Shown: positions 7,511 through 14,780 of the stretch, in pieces
Numbering within the stretch: the first letter of the stretch is position 1
Layout: each line of letters starts with the position of its first letter
Made by a program: the position numbers and the translations under genes
From: an uncultured Oscillospiraceae bacterium
Lineage (GTDB): Bacteria > Bacillota > Clostridia > Oscillospirales > Oscillospiraceae
Length of the DNA: 16,579 bases
Reading direction: 5' to 3'
Assembly (NCBI GenBank): GCA_934623545.1
Contig: CAKTVN010000011.1
Location: forward strand, 1-16,579
Notes under the pieces: model-generated
Told to the model about the DNA's origin: nothing
The model's input: only the letters and a program-made list of their open reading frames with translations
The model's database searches: none

Positions 7511-7726
7511 GGAGGCTCTGAATTTGAACGAAAGCCTCCCCGCGACATAATGACATATACGCAAATGCGGCAGAAATCCATTCGATGGACTTCTGCCGTG
7601 CGCTTGTAATACTATTTTCTGATTAAAGAATTTAATCAGAAAGGTTCCGCCAAAGGCAGAACTCTACGAGGTTCTTTGACGGTCTGGCAAATGTAAACGC
7701 CGGACAAAGTCCGGCGTTTACATTTG
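7511..7726 (+). repeat. Tandem stem-loop array 2 (five hairpins)
   Basis: Five inverted repeats lie between larC and the converging importer operon. They are 7511-7517 with 7533-7539 (7 bp), 7568-7581 with 7585-7598 (14 positions, one mismatch), 7616-7627 with 7631-7642 (12 bp), 7647-7655 with 7674-7682 (9 positions, one mismatch) and 7688-7705 with 7709-7726 (perfect 18 bp, AAA loop). TGCGCTTGT at 7599-7607 is the 9-mer that also opens the arrays at 188-196 (minus) and 16436-16444. The first two hairpins may help end larC transcription, but neither has a proper T-run. The stretch 7727-7834 holds only weak structure (AGCAG/CTGCT near 7761-7778, ATTCGCGCGAAT at 7809-7820). Confidence 0.78.
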
Positions 7727-7834
7727 GGGGGTATTTTGCAAAAAGCTTCGGCGCGCGCGGAGCAGAGGCTTCGCTGCTTTTCCGCCTGCTTTTCACAGCA
7801 AGGTAAATATTCGCGCGAATTGCGTGCAAAAACT

Positions 7835-7998
7835 AGGAAAGCTCCGAATTGATGGGCGAGTGTATTCGGCGAGAGATTTTGGCGCAAGGCAAGGTTTGAA
7901 AGACGCAGGAATACTTTGTGTATTTCAAGTTTTTCAAACCGCAGCATTGGGGCAAAAGATCCGGTGAAGACCGAAGCCCATTGATTCGGAGGTTTCCT
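7835..7998 (+). repeat. Fold-back repeat, copy 3 (164 bp), abutting the ATPase stop codon
   Basis: Outer arms 7835-7857 and 7976-7998 pair over 23 positions with one mismatch and two G.T pairs. Inside, the arms continue with partial pairing. The core GGTTTGAAA 7893-7901 pairs with TTTCAAACC 7932-7940 around an AATAC/GTATT stem (7910-7914 with 7920-7924). It aligns with copies 1 and 2 through GAGAGATTTTG, GACGCAGGAATACTTTGTG and GGCAAAAGATCCG. Its right edge is the last base of the minus-strand ATPase gene's stop codon (7998), so it forms the 3' end of that transcript. Confidence 0.82.
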
Positions 7999-9074
7999 TA
8001 CAAAACGTGGACCATCTCCGGCTCGAAGACGAGACTGCACGTCTCGCCGACCTTATAGATGCGCTTGTTCTGCGGGTTCGGCTCCTCGAGCTTCACGAGC
8101 GTGTCGCCGACCATGACATGGTAGTTCTGATACGAGCCCATGAAGCAGCTCAGCACGACCTTGCACGGAAGTCCGCCCTGGTCTTCAAGCTTCGCCGCCT
8201 CGGGACGGAGCACGACGGTGTACTCTTCGCCGGTCTGCATCTGCTTGCGTCCCATGACGCGCATCTCCTCGCCGTCGATGTTCAGCAGCACATGCTCGCC
8301 GTCGCGTCCGGTCATCCTGCCGCGCAGGAAGTTCGCCTCACCGATAAAGTCGGCGACGAACGCATTGACCGGGTGATAATAGATCTCCTGCGGCGTACCC
8401 ATCTGCGCCACGACGCCCTTGTCCATGACGATGATCTGGTCAGAGAGCGCCATCGCCTCGCTCTGATCGTGCGTGACGTAGATGGCGGTGATGCCGACCT
8501 CCTGCTGGATGCGGCGGATCTCGGTGCGCATCGAGACGCGGAGCTTCGCGTCCAGATTGCTCAGCGGCTCGTCGAACAGCAGGACCGACGGCTCGATGAC
8601 CAGCGCGCGCGCCAGCGCGACACGCTGCTGTTGACCGCCGGAGAGCTGGTTGGTCATACGCGCCTCCATGCCGTCGAGCTCGACCAGCTTCAGGATGTTC
8701 ATCACGCGGGTGCGAATTTCCTCCTTCGGGACCTTGCGGAGCTTGAGCCCATATGCCACGTTGTCAAAGACGTTGTAATGCGGCAGCAGCGCGTAGCTCT
8801 GGAAGACCATCGCCGTGTCGCGCTTGTTCGGCGTCAGCTCGTTGATCGGCTCGTCGCCGAGGTAAATTTCGCCCTCGTCCGGGCTTTCAAAGCCCGCGAT
8901 CATACGCAGCGTCGTCGTCTTGCCGCAGCCGGACGGACCGAGCAGCGTCACAAAGGAGCCGGGCTCGATCGTCAGGCAGGTATCCTTTACGGCGTAGAAA
9001 TCCTTGCCGGTCTTCGGGTCCTGATAGATCTTGGAGATATGCTCCAGACGGACGCCCTTTTTGATTTTAGCCAT
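7998..9074 (-). CDS. ABC transporter ATPase, FbpC/PotA-type importer
   Basis: The 358-residue cytoplasmic ATPase serves the minus-strand importer. Walker A GPSGCGKTT is at 46-54, Q-loop Gln92 in VFQSYALLPHYNV, signature LSGGQQQR at 144-151, Walker B VLLFDEP at 164-170 and the switch His202 in THDQSEAMALSD. A C-terminal TOBE-type regulatory domain (about 235-358) places it in the Fbp/Pot/Mal/Ugp class. The start is 3 nt after the permease stop. Its ribosome site AGGAGGAG lies within the end of that gene, so the two are probably translated together. The stop codon's last base belongs to fold-back repeat copy 3. It is best read as FbpC-like because of its partners; a spermidine role (PotA) is unlikely as there are no PotB, PotC or PotD genes. 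Confidence 0.94.
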   Translation of the reverse strand: MAKIKKGVRLEHISKIYQDPKTGKDFYAVKDTCLTIEPGSFVTLLGPSGCGKTTTLRMIAGFESPDEGEIYLGDEPINELTPNKRDTAMVFQSYALLPHYNVFDNVAYGLKLRKVPKEEIRTRVMNILKLVELDGMEARMTNQLSGGQQQRVALARALVIEPSVLLFDEPLSNLDAKLRVSMRTEIRRIQQEVGITAIYVTHDQSEAMALSDQIIVMDKGVVAQMGTPQEIYYHPVNAFVADFIGEANFLRGRMTGRDGEHVLLNIDGEEMRVMGRKQMQTGEEYTVVLRPEAAKLEDQGGLPCKVVLSCFMGSYQNYHVMVGDTLVKLEEPNPQNKRIYKVGETCSLVFEPEMVHVL

Positions 9075-9077
9075 GAC

Positions 9078-10790
9078 TTACAGCTCCTCCTTTATTTTTC
9101 TGCTGGTGCCGAAATGCCTGATGAACAGATTCATCAGCAGCACCGCGCCGTATGTGATGACGATCAGGATGGTCGCGAACGCGCACGCCAGACTGTAGGA
9201 GCCCTTCTCGGCAAACTCGTTGATCTGCACCGTGATGAGCAGGAACTGCGGCGTGACGAGCAGGATGATCGCGGAAATTGCCGTGATGCTGCGCACGAAC
9301 GCCGTCACAAGTCCGGAGAGGAAGGAATCCTTGATCAGCGGCAGCGTGACCGTCATAAAGACCTTGAAGCTGTCCGCGCCCATGTCGTATGCCGACTCCT
9401 CGATGGATCTGTCGATCTGCCGCAGGGCGGAAATGCCGCTTCGCGTGCCGGTCGGGAGCGAACGGACGACGAACACGATCACAAGGATCAGCCCCGTTCC
9501 GTAAATGCCCTGCAAGAATCCGGTGTGGAACACACCGCCGGCAAAGCCGCGAATATATCCGACGCCGAGCACCGTCCCGGGGACTGCCATCGCGAGCATG
9601 GAGACCGCCTCGATGAAGCCCTTGGACTTGAATTTCCGCTTGACGACCAGATAGGAGATGATCATGCTGAGCAGCGCCGTGATCGGCGCGGAGATCAGCG
9701 ACAGCAGGAACGAATCGCGGAACGCCTGGAAGCCGTGGTAGCGCGTGAAGACGAGCTTGAACCACTTCCCGGTCAGCGGGAAGAATTTATAGCCCCAGGT
9801 CGGGAAGAACGCGCCGACGGGCACGCACAGATACATCAAAATGACGAACATCGCCGCCAACGAGCAGAGCACCGTCAGCGGGACCTTGACGCTCCGGTCC
9901 TCGATGAGCATTCTCGCGCGGGACGCCTTGCCGGTCAGCGTCGCGGCGGTCTTCGCCTCGAGATAATACTTCTGCACGGCGAACATGAGGAGCGTGATGC
10001 AAAGCAGCACCACCGCCATCGCCGCCGCACCCGGCTTGTCATAGGAGCCGGTGATCTGCAAGTAGATCGTCGTCGCCAGCGTATCATACGAGCCGCCGAT
10101 GATCATGGGGTTTGCGAAGTCGGCGATCGACTCGATGAACGTCACCAGAAAGGCGTTGCCGAGCCCAGGCAGCATCAGCGGCAGCGTCACGCTCGTGAAC
10201 ACCTTGAAGCGGCTCGCGCCCATGTCGCGCGCGGCTTCCTCCAGCGACGGGTCGATGTTCTTGAGCAGACCCTTGAGCATCATATAGCACACCGGGAAGA
10301 ACGTCAGCGTCTGCACGATGACGATGCCCCAGTAGCCGTAGACGCTGTTGTCATAGATGCCAAGCAGGAAGCGCGTGATGATGCCCGCCTTGCCGAAGAG
10401 CATGATCATCGACAGCGACAGCACGAACGGAGGCGAGACGACCGGCAGCATGGAAACGACCTTGAACAGTCCGCCGACAAATTTGTTCATCCGCACATAG
10501 ACCTCTACATACGCGAACAGCAGCCCCACCAGCGACGACAGGATGCCGACCAGGAAGCCGACCTTGAGCGTGTTGGTGATCGCCGTGGTAAAGGTGGGGA
10601 TCTTGAAAATACGCTTGAAGATGTCAAACGTAAAGCCGTTGTCGCCCACAAAACTATCCACCAGCAGGATCGCCAGCGGATAGAGAATAAACAAAGTCAA
10701 AAATGTGATCAGCACGACGATGGTCGTGACCATGATCGGATCAGCCATCAGCTTTTTCCGGTCCAGCGCCGCGCTCTGTTTTTTTGCCAT
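9078..10790 (-). CDS. Double-length ABC permease, FbpB/AfuB type
   Basis: This 570-residue integral membrane protein consists of two MetI-type permease halves in one chain, as in FbpB and AfuB of ferric-iron importers. Each half has a TLPL-containing EAA loop for ATPase docking: EEAARDMGASRFKVFTSVTL near 184-203 and EESAYDMGADSFKVFMTVTL near 464-483. About twelve membrane spans are visible (for example 22-44, 78-95, 113-132, 255-272, 303-325, 360-382, 430-442, 503-520, 538-556). The ATG at 10790 has a G-rich site (GAGGGGG) just upstream. It is separated from the binding-protein gene by 147 nt containing a strong terminator and a further hairpin, so its expression probably depends on read-through. 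Confidence 0.93.
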   Translation of the reverse strand: MAKKQSAALDRKKLMADPIMVTTIVVLITFLTLFILYPLAILLVDSFVGDNGFTFDIFKRIFKIPTFTTAITNTLKVGFLVGILSSLVGLLFAYVEVYVRMNKFVGGLFKVVSMLPVVSPPFVLSLSMIMLFGKAGIITRFLLGIYDNSVYGYWGIVIVQTLTFFPVCYMMLKGLLKNIDPSLEEAARDMGASRFKVFTSVTLPLMLPGLGNAFLVTFIESIADFANPMIIGGSYDTLATTIYLQITGSYDKPGAAAMAVVLLCITLLMFAVQKYYLEAKTAATLTGKASRARMLIEDRSVKVPLTVLCSLAAMFVILMYLCVPVGAFFPTWGYKFFPLTGKWFKLVFTRYHGFQAFRDSFLLSLISAPITALLSMIISYLVVKRKFKSKGFIEAVSMLAMAVPGTVLGVGYIRGFAGGVFHTGFLQGIYGTGLILVIVFVVRSLPTGTRSGISALRQIDRSIEESAYDMGADSFKVFMTVTLPLIKDSFLSGLVTAFVRSITAISAIILLVTPQFLLITVQINEFAEKGSYSLACAFATILIVITYGAVLLMNLFIRHFGTSRKIKEEL

Positions 10791-10833
10791 AGGGATCCCC
10801 CTCTCTGCGGTTTATCCGAAAGGATTCGTAGGA

Positions 10834-10860
10834 CAGCGCCGCAGTCCCTGCGCGGCGCTG
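10834..10860 (-). other. Stem-loop between binding-protein terminator and permease gene
   Basis: CAGCGCCGC (10834-10842) pairs with GCGGCGCTG (10852-10860) over 9 bp, with a 9-nt loop. It lies between the terminator and the permease start in the minus-strand transcript, so it would be the first structure in any read-through or processed mRNA. It could protect the 5' end of a processed message. No T-run follows it. Confidence 0.5.
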
Positions 10861-10874
10861 CTGTGGGTCACTAG

Positions 10875-10907
10875 AAAAAAACGGGAGGCGGCAGAGCCGC
10901 CTCCCGT
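10875..10907 (-). terminator. Rho-independent terminator after the binding-protein gene
   Basis: On the minus strand a perfect 12-bp GC-rich stem (10896-10907 with 10881-10892, 3-nt loop) is followed by a run of T's (complement of 10875-10881). It begins about 30 nt after the binding-protein stop. As it lies inside an operon, it should make the binding protein more abundant than the permease and ATPase, a common design in ABC importers. Confidence 0.88.
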
Positions 10908-10937
10908 GCGGAACATTGTGGAACGCTTCGGAACGAA

Positions 10938-12137
10938 TCACTCCGTCTTGAAACGGTCTGCGCCGGTGTCCGCGCCGGAAGCCGCGATAGCGTTCATGAC
11001 CTCTTCGACATAGGTCTTGATGTTCGCGGTCGCGTCCTCGAAGTCATAGTCCATGACGTTGTCCGGGTCCAGACCGAACTCGGCCGCCTGTGCGGGCTGC
11101 TCGGCGTTGTCGATGACCAGGAACTGATAGGAGCCGTTATCCTTTGCAACGTTGACGCAGTCGGGGCTCAGAGCGTACTCGATCCACAGCTTTGCAGCGT
11201 TCGGATGCGCAGCGCCCTTGAAGATGGCGGTAGCGCCGATCTCGAAGGAGGTGCCGCTGGACGGGATGATGAGCTCGATGTTCTCGTAGCCGTTGTCCAC
11301 GATCTGGGTGATGCCGTCATGCAGGAAGCCGATGCCGATGACGCACTCGCCGGTGCCGACGTTCTTGGACGGACCGGAGCCGGACTTCGTGTAGACCTGA
11401 ATGTTCTTGTCCAGATCGACGAGGTACTGGATGCCTTCGTCATGACCGTACTTCTGGATCATGGTATTGACGACCAGCTTTGCGGTGCCGGCAGTGTTGT
11501 AGTTGGACAGCCAGATCAGACCCTTGTACTCGGGCTTGAGCAGATCCTGCCAGTCCTGCGGAGCCTCGAGACCGAGTCTCGTCAGCTCGTCAGTGTTGAC
11601 CATGAAGCCCAGGATGCCCTTGTAGATGCCATACCAGTAGCCGTCCTTGTTGCGGTACATATCGCCGACAAGGTGAGAGGCGTTCTGCGCCTCATAGCTC
11701 TCGAGCAGACCTTCCGCCGCAACAACGTTGTACGGGTCGGTCGTGCCGCCGAACCAGACGTCGCCGGACGGGTTGCCGTTCTCTTCCTCGATCTTCGCCT
11801 GGACCTCACCGGTGGACAGGCGCTGATACTGGGTCTTGATGCCGTAGAGCTTCTCGAAGTTCTCGCAGGCGGCAGCAAGGTACTCTTCTTCGCAGGAGCC
11901 GTAGACAACGAGCTCTCCCTCCGCCTGCGCGGCGGCGATCAGCTCTGCCATGGGGTCGGCGGGAGCTTCCTCTGCCGGAGTCTCCTCGGCGGGAGTCTCA
12001 GCGGGTTTTTCCTCCGCAGGGGTTTCGGTCGCGGGGGTGTCCTGTGCAGGCTGCTCGGCAGGGGCCTCCTGCTTTGCGCAGGCAGCCAGAGCCAGCACCA
12101 TCACAAGAGCAAGCAGCAATGCGATGATCTTTTTCAT
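10938..12137 (-). CDS. Lipoprotein solute-binding protein, FbpA/AfuA family
   Basis: This 399-residue protein would capture the substrate outside the membrane. A lipoprotein signal (1-20) ends in LAAC with C20 as the lipid-anchored cysteine. Residues 21-62 form a linker of Ala, Pro, Glu and Thr repeats (TPAEE). The binding domain starts near 63 (MAELIAAAQAEGELVVYGSC), with STGEVQAKIEEENGNPSGD and a WYGIYKGILGF segment typical of the family. Ferric FbpA proteins use two adjacent tyrosines for iron; none is visible in the matching region (SNYNTAGTAK). Iron, sugar phosphate (as for AfuA) or a phosphonate are all open. The ATG at 12137 has GGAGG at 12147-12151. A promoter and structured leader lie upstream. 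Confidence 0.92.
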   Translation of the reverse strand: MKKIIALLLALVMVLALAACAKQEAPAEQPAQDTPATETPAEEKPAETPAEETPAEEAPADPMAELIAAAQAEGELVVYGSCEEEYLAAACENFEKLYGIKTQYQRLSTGEVQAKIEEENGNPSGDVWFGGTTDPYNVVAAEGLLESYEAQNASHLVGDMYRNKDGYWYGIYKGILGFMVNTDELTRLGLEAPQDWQDLLKPEYKGLIWLSNYNTAGTAKLVVNTMIQKYGHDEGIQYLVDLDKNIQVYTKSGSGPSKNVGTGECVIGIGFLHDGITQIVDNGYENIELIIPSSGTSFEIGATAIFKGAAHPNAAKLWIEYALSPDCVNVAKDNGSYQFLVIDNAEQPAQAAEFGLDPDNVMDYDFEDATANIKTYVEEVMNAIAASGADTGADRFKTE

Positions 12138-12161
12138 GAATTTGGTCCTCCATAAAAATTT

Positions 12162-12262
12162 ATTTACGGCACGCCGAACCGAAGCACGCTCATGCCGTGA
12201 AATACATCTGAAGCCTCGTCCCGGACGAGAAAGCGCTGCTTCCTCCGCCGGGACGATTTCAC
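12162..12262 (-). promoter_or_regulatory. Structured 5' leader of the binding-protein gene
   Basis: The predicted minus-strand leader (about 134 nt) holds several stems. One pairs 12248-12256 with 12216-12224 (9 bp, around CGTCCCGG/CCGGGACG). An outer 7-bp pair is GTGAAAT (complement of 12256-12262) with ATTTCAC (complement of 12197-12203). A third stem pairs 12193-12201 with 12063-equivalent bases at 12163-12171 (9 bp, one wobble). The outer pair and the third stem share the strand at 12197-12201, so they exclude each other. This resembles a switch, but it matches no riboswitch class I know. The ribosome site (12147-12151) is outside these stems. Confidence 0.4.
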
Positions 12263-12277
12263 ATTGATTTTACATAT

Positions 12278-12305
12278 ATTTTACCAAGCTTTCAGGAAAA
12301 GTCAA
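12278..12305 (-). promoter_or_regulatory. Sigma-A-type promoter for the Fbp/Afu-type operon
   Basis: On the minus strand, TTGACT (complement of 12300-12305) and TAAAAT (complement of 12278-12283) are spaced by 16 nt. A start near 12271 gives a leader of about 134 nt. CAAACTGCG and CAAACTGTG (12316-12324 and 12330-12338), direct repeats 14 bp apart, lie just upstream of the -35 and could bind a regulator. I see no Fur-box-like palindrome. Confidence 0.7.
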
Positions 12306-12598
12306 TAAATTGCCTCAAACTGCGACACCCAAACTGTGCATTTTTACGTTTTTAACAAAATAAATCTGCGATTTTGTGCAGATAGAATGTCATTTCCGCC
12401 GCCCCGGGCATCGTGCTGGCGCGCGGATTTGAAACGATTCCAGTTTCGCGCCGCTCTGGAACGATTTTGTGCGGTGTTGCCGTAAATTTCAATGGATGCT
12501 TTTCAGCCGCGTATATGCTATGATAGACACTGCTGAGAATGCCGGGCTTTGAAAACTGCCCGGCGACTGTCCATCAAACAGATCGGAGCTTGCGCAGG
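12306..12598. promoter_or_regulatory. Divergent spacer with weak promoter and 5' hairpin for the MATE gene
   Basis: No gene is visible. On the plus strand an extended -10, TGCTATGAT (12516-12524), lacks a good -35, so it is only a candidate promoter for the MATE gene. GCCGGGC 12541-12547 pairs with GCCCGGC 12558-12564 in the presumed leader. ATCTGC/GCAGAT (12364-12369, 12378-12383) is a small hairpin. CGATTTTGTGC occurs at 12369-12379 and 12462-12472. TTGTGCGGTGTTGCC at 12467-12481 is identical to part of the right arm of fold-back repeat copy 1 (4326-4340) and may be a remnant of a fourth copy. Confidence 0.45.
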
Positions 12599-13945
12599 AT
12601 GAAACAGAAATGGCTTACATTCAAACCGCAGATCGCGGAGGTATGGCGACTGAGCCTCCCCGCGATCCTCACACAGATCACCAGCATCGTCATGCAGTAT
12701 ATCGATTCCGCCATGGTCGGCGCGCTGGGCGCGAACGCCTCCGCCGCGATTGGGCTGGTGTCCACCAGCACCTGGCTTTTTAACGGCGTTGCCTATGCCG
12801 TCTCCGCCGGGTTTTCCGTTCAGGTCGCCCACCGCATCGGCGGCGGGGACGAGGCGGGCGCGCGGAACGTCGTGCGGCATGGGCTGCTCGCAGCGCTGTG
12901 CATCTCGGGGCTTCTTTGCCTGACCGGCGCACTGATCAGCCCGTCGCTCCCCTTCTTGCTGGGAGGTGAGGCGGCGATCTGCGCCGACGCCTCGGCGTAT
13001 TTTCTGGTACATTCGCTCATGCTGCCGTTTTTGCAGCTGAACTCGCTCAATTCCTCCTTCCTGCAATGCAGCGGCGATATGCTCACGCCGAGCATCCTCA
13101 ATGCGGCGATGTGCGCGCTGGACGTGGTCTTCAACGCCATCTTCATCCCGCGCTACGGCGTGCTGGGCGCGGGCATCGGAACGGCGCTCGCCTGCGCGGT
13201 CGTCAGCCTCACCATGCTCTGGCGCTGCTGCCTGTGCAATGCGCAGCTGCGGCTGAACCGCCGGGAAAAGGGTGTCTTTTGCGCGGAAATTCTGAAAAAA
13301 GCCTTCCGCATCGGCTTCCCGGTCGCCGTGCAGGAGGTCGCCATCAGCGGCGCCATGGTCGTCTCGACGACCATCATCGCGCCGCTCGGTGCAGCTGCGA
13401 TCGCGGCAAATTCCTTCGCCGTGACCGCAGAGAGCCTGTGCTATATGCCCGGCTACGGCATCGGCTCCGCCGCGACCACGCTGGTTGGGCGGAGCGTCGG
13501 CGCGGGCGAGGTCGCCCGCGCAAAGCGCTACGGCAGCATCTGTACGGCGATGGGCGCGGTCTTCATGGGGTTCACCGGGCTTCTGATGATGTTTGCCTGC
13601 CCGCTCGTGTTCCGCGTCCTGACGCCGGTCGAGGAGGTTCAGACGCTGGCGGTGCAGGTGCTGCGCATCGGACTTCTGGCAGAGCCGCTGTACGGCGTGT
13701 CCATCGTCGCGGCGGGTGCGCTGCGCGGCGCGGGCGACACCTTCGTGCCGAGCCTTATGAACCTCGGGAGCATCTGGATCGTCCGGCTCGGGCTTGCGCT
13801 GCTGCTGGTGCGCAGGCTCGGACTGCATGGGATGTGGATCGCAATGGCGACTGAGCTGTGCGTCCGCGGGCTTCTGATGCTCTACCGGCAGAAAACGACG
13901 AAATATTACACGCGGTACGCCTCTTCGGAGAACGCGCAGTCCTGA
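12599..13945 (+). CDS. MATE-family multidrug/metabolite efflux transporter
   Basis: This 448-residue integral membrane protein is probably an ion-coupled antiporter exporting drugs or metabolites. The N terminus carries WRLSLPAILTQITSIVMQYIDSAMVG, the usual first span of MATE proteins, and the two halves each hold about six spans. The second half restarts near KKAFRIGFPVAVQEVAISGAMVV. GYGIGSAATTLVGRSVGAGE and GALRGAGDTFVPSLMNLGSIW are further MATE-like stretches. Length is normal for the family. I prefer the ATG at 12599 because family members begin a few residues before the first span; the in-frame ATG at 12539 overlaps a hairpin. The ribosome site is weak (GGAG 12584-12587). The next gene follows after 38 nt. 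The substrate cannot be told. Confidence 0.93.
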   Translation: MKQKWLTFKPQIAEVWRLSLPAILTQITSIVMQYIDSAMVGALGANASAAIGLVSTSTWLFNGVAYAVSAGFSVQVAHRIGGGDEAGARNVVRHGLLAALCISGLLCLTGALISPSLPFLLGGEAAICADASAYFLVHSLMLPFLQLNSLNSSFLQCSGDMLTPSILNAAMCALDVVFNAIFIPRYGVLGAGIGTALACAVVSLTMLWRCCLCNAQLRLNRREKGVFCAEILKKAFRIGFPVAVQEVAISGAMVVSTTIIAPLGAAAIAANSFAVTAESLCYMPGYGIGSAATTLVGRSVGAGEVARAKRYGSICTAMGAVFMGFTGLLMMFACPLVFRVLTPVEEVQTLAVQVLRIGLLAEPLYGVSIVAAGALRGAGDTFVPSLMNLGSIWIVRLGLALLLVRRLGLHGMWIAMATELCVRGLLMLYRQKTTKYYTRYASSENAQS

Positions 13946-13983
13946 CCTTTCAAAATACAAACCATCTCAGAGGTGACCTTTTA

Positions 13984-14715
13984 ATGACGATCTACATCAT
14001 CCGCCACGCAGAGCCGGATTACGCCCGCGACTCGCTGACCGAAAAGGGCTGGCGCGAGGCAAAGCTGCTCGCGCCGCGCCTTTCGAAGATCCCGAACGCG
14101 CATTACTATCTCTCGCCGCTCGGGCGCGCGCAGGATACCGCCTCCCTGACGCTGAAAGCCGCAGACGCGGAGGCGGAGACGCTTCCCTGGCTGCGCGAGT
14201 TCGATCTCAGCTTCCGGATCGATACGAAATACCACCCGAAGGGGCTTGGCTGGGATCTCATGCCCTCGATGTGGGCACGCGAGCCGCTGTATTACGACCC
14301 GGAGCACTGGTTTGAGGCTCCGGCATACCGCGAAAGCGGCGTCGAGGCGGTCTATCGCGAGGTCATCGATGGCTTTGACGCGCTGCTGGCGCGGCACGGC
14401 TACGTGCGCGGCGACCATTTCTATTACGCTGAGACGCCGAATCAGGACAATCTGCTGCTCTTCTGCCACTTCGGCTTGGAGTGCGTGCTGCTCTCGCGGC
14501 TGTTCGACTGCTCGCCGGTCCCGCTGTGGCACCATCTTGTCGCACTTCCGAGCAGCGTGAGCGTCATCACCACCGAAGAGCGCGAGCGCGGCATCGCCAT
14601 CTTCCGCCTGTCGCGCTTCGGCGACCTGTCGCACCTCGATGCCGCGGGAGAGCCCGCGTCGTTCTATGCGCGCTTCCGCGAGACCTTCGACACGCCGGAG
14701 CCATATAGACTTTGA
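13984..14715 (+). CDS. Histidine phosphatase (phosphoglycerate-mutase-like) family protein
   Basis: This 243-residue cytoplasmic protein is of the RHG fold. The phosphohistidine motif RHAEPDY holds His8. Arg48 (SPLGRAQDTA) is the usual second phosphate-binding residue, and Glu72 (WLREFD) may be the acid. His162 (LLFCHFGLE) is the second catalytic histidine. All core residues are present, so it is probably an active phosphatase, but the family acts on many substrates and none can be assigned. An insert between 75 and 155 (YYDPEHWFEAPAYRESGVEAV) makes it longer than cofactor-independent cobalamin-type phosphatases of about 200 residues. AGAGGTGA (13969-13976) lies 7 nt before the ATG. It is probably co-transcribed with the MATE gene 38 nt upstream. 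Confidence 0.88.
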   Translation: MTIYIIRHAEPDYARDSLTEKGWREAKLLAPRLSKIPNAHYYLSPLGRAQDTASLTLKAADAEAETLPWLREFDLSFRIDTKYHPKGLGWDLMPSMWAREPLYYDPEHWFEAPAYRESGVEAVYREVIDGFDALLARHGYVRGDHFYYAETPNQDNLLLFCHFGLECVLLSRLFDCSPVPLWHHLVALPSSVSVITTEERERGIAIFRLSRFGDLSHLDAAGEPASFYARFRETFDTPEPYRL

Positions 14716-14736
14716 CGAAATACACGACAAACAGCG

Positions 14737-14770
14737 AGCCCGCCCGCGCAAAAGCGCAGGCGGGCTTTTT
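14737..14770 (+). terminator. Rho-independent terminator of the MATE/phosphatase operon
   Basis: AGCCCGCC (14737-14744) pairs with GGCGGGCT (14759-14766). An inner GCGC/GCGC stem closes an AAAA loop, and TTTTT (14766-14770) follows. It sits 21 nt after the phosphatase stop. The opposite strand has no T-run here, so it mainly stops plus-strand transcription, which would otherwise run into sigE. Confidence 0.88.
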
Positions 14771-14780
14771 GCGTCTGCTT

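Noticed and set aside
8007..10874. A 955-codon open frame on the plus strand.
   Set aside because: It is fully antisense to the ATPase and permease genes, which have clear motifs. Its translation is rich in Asp, Arg, His and Gln with no recognisable domain, as expected for the complement of a GC-rich gene.
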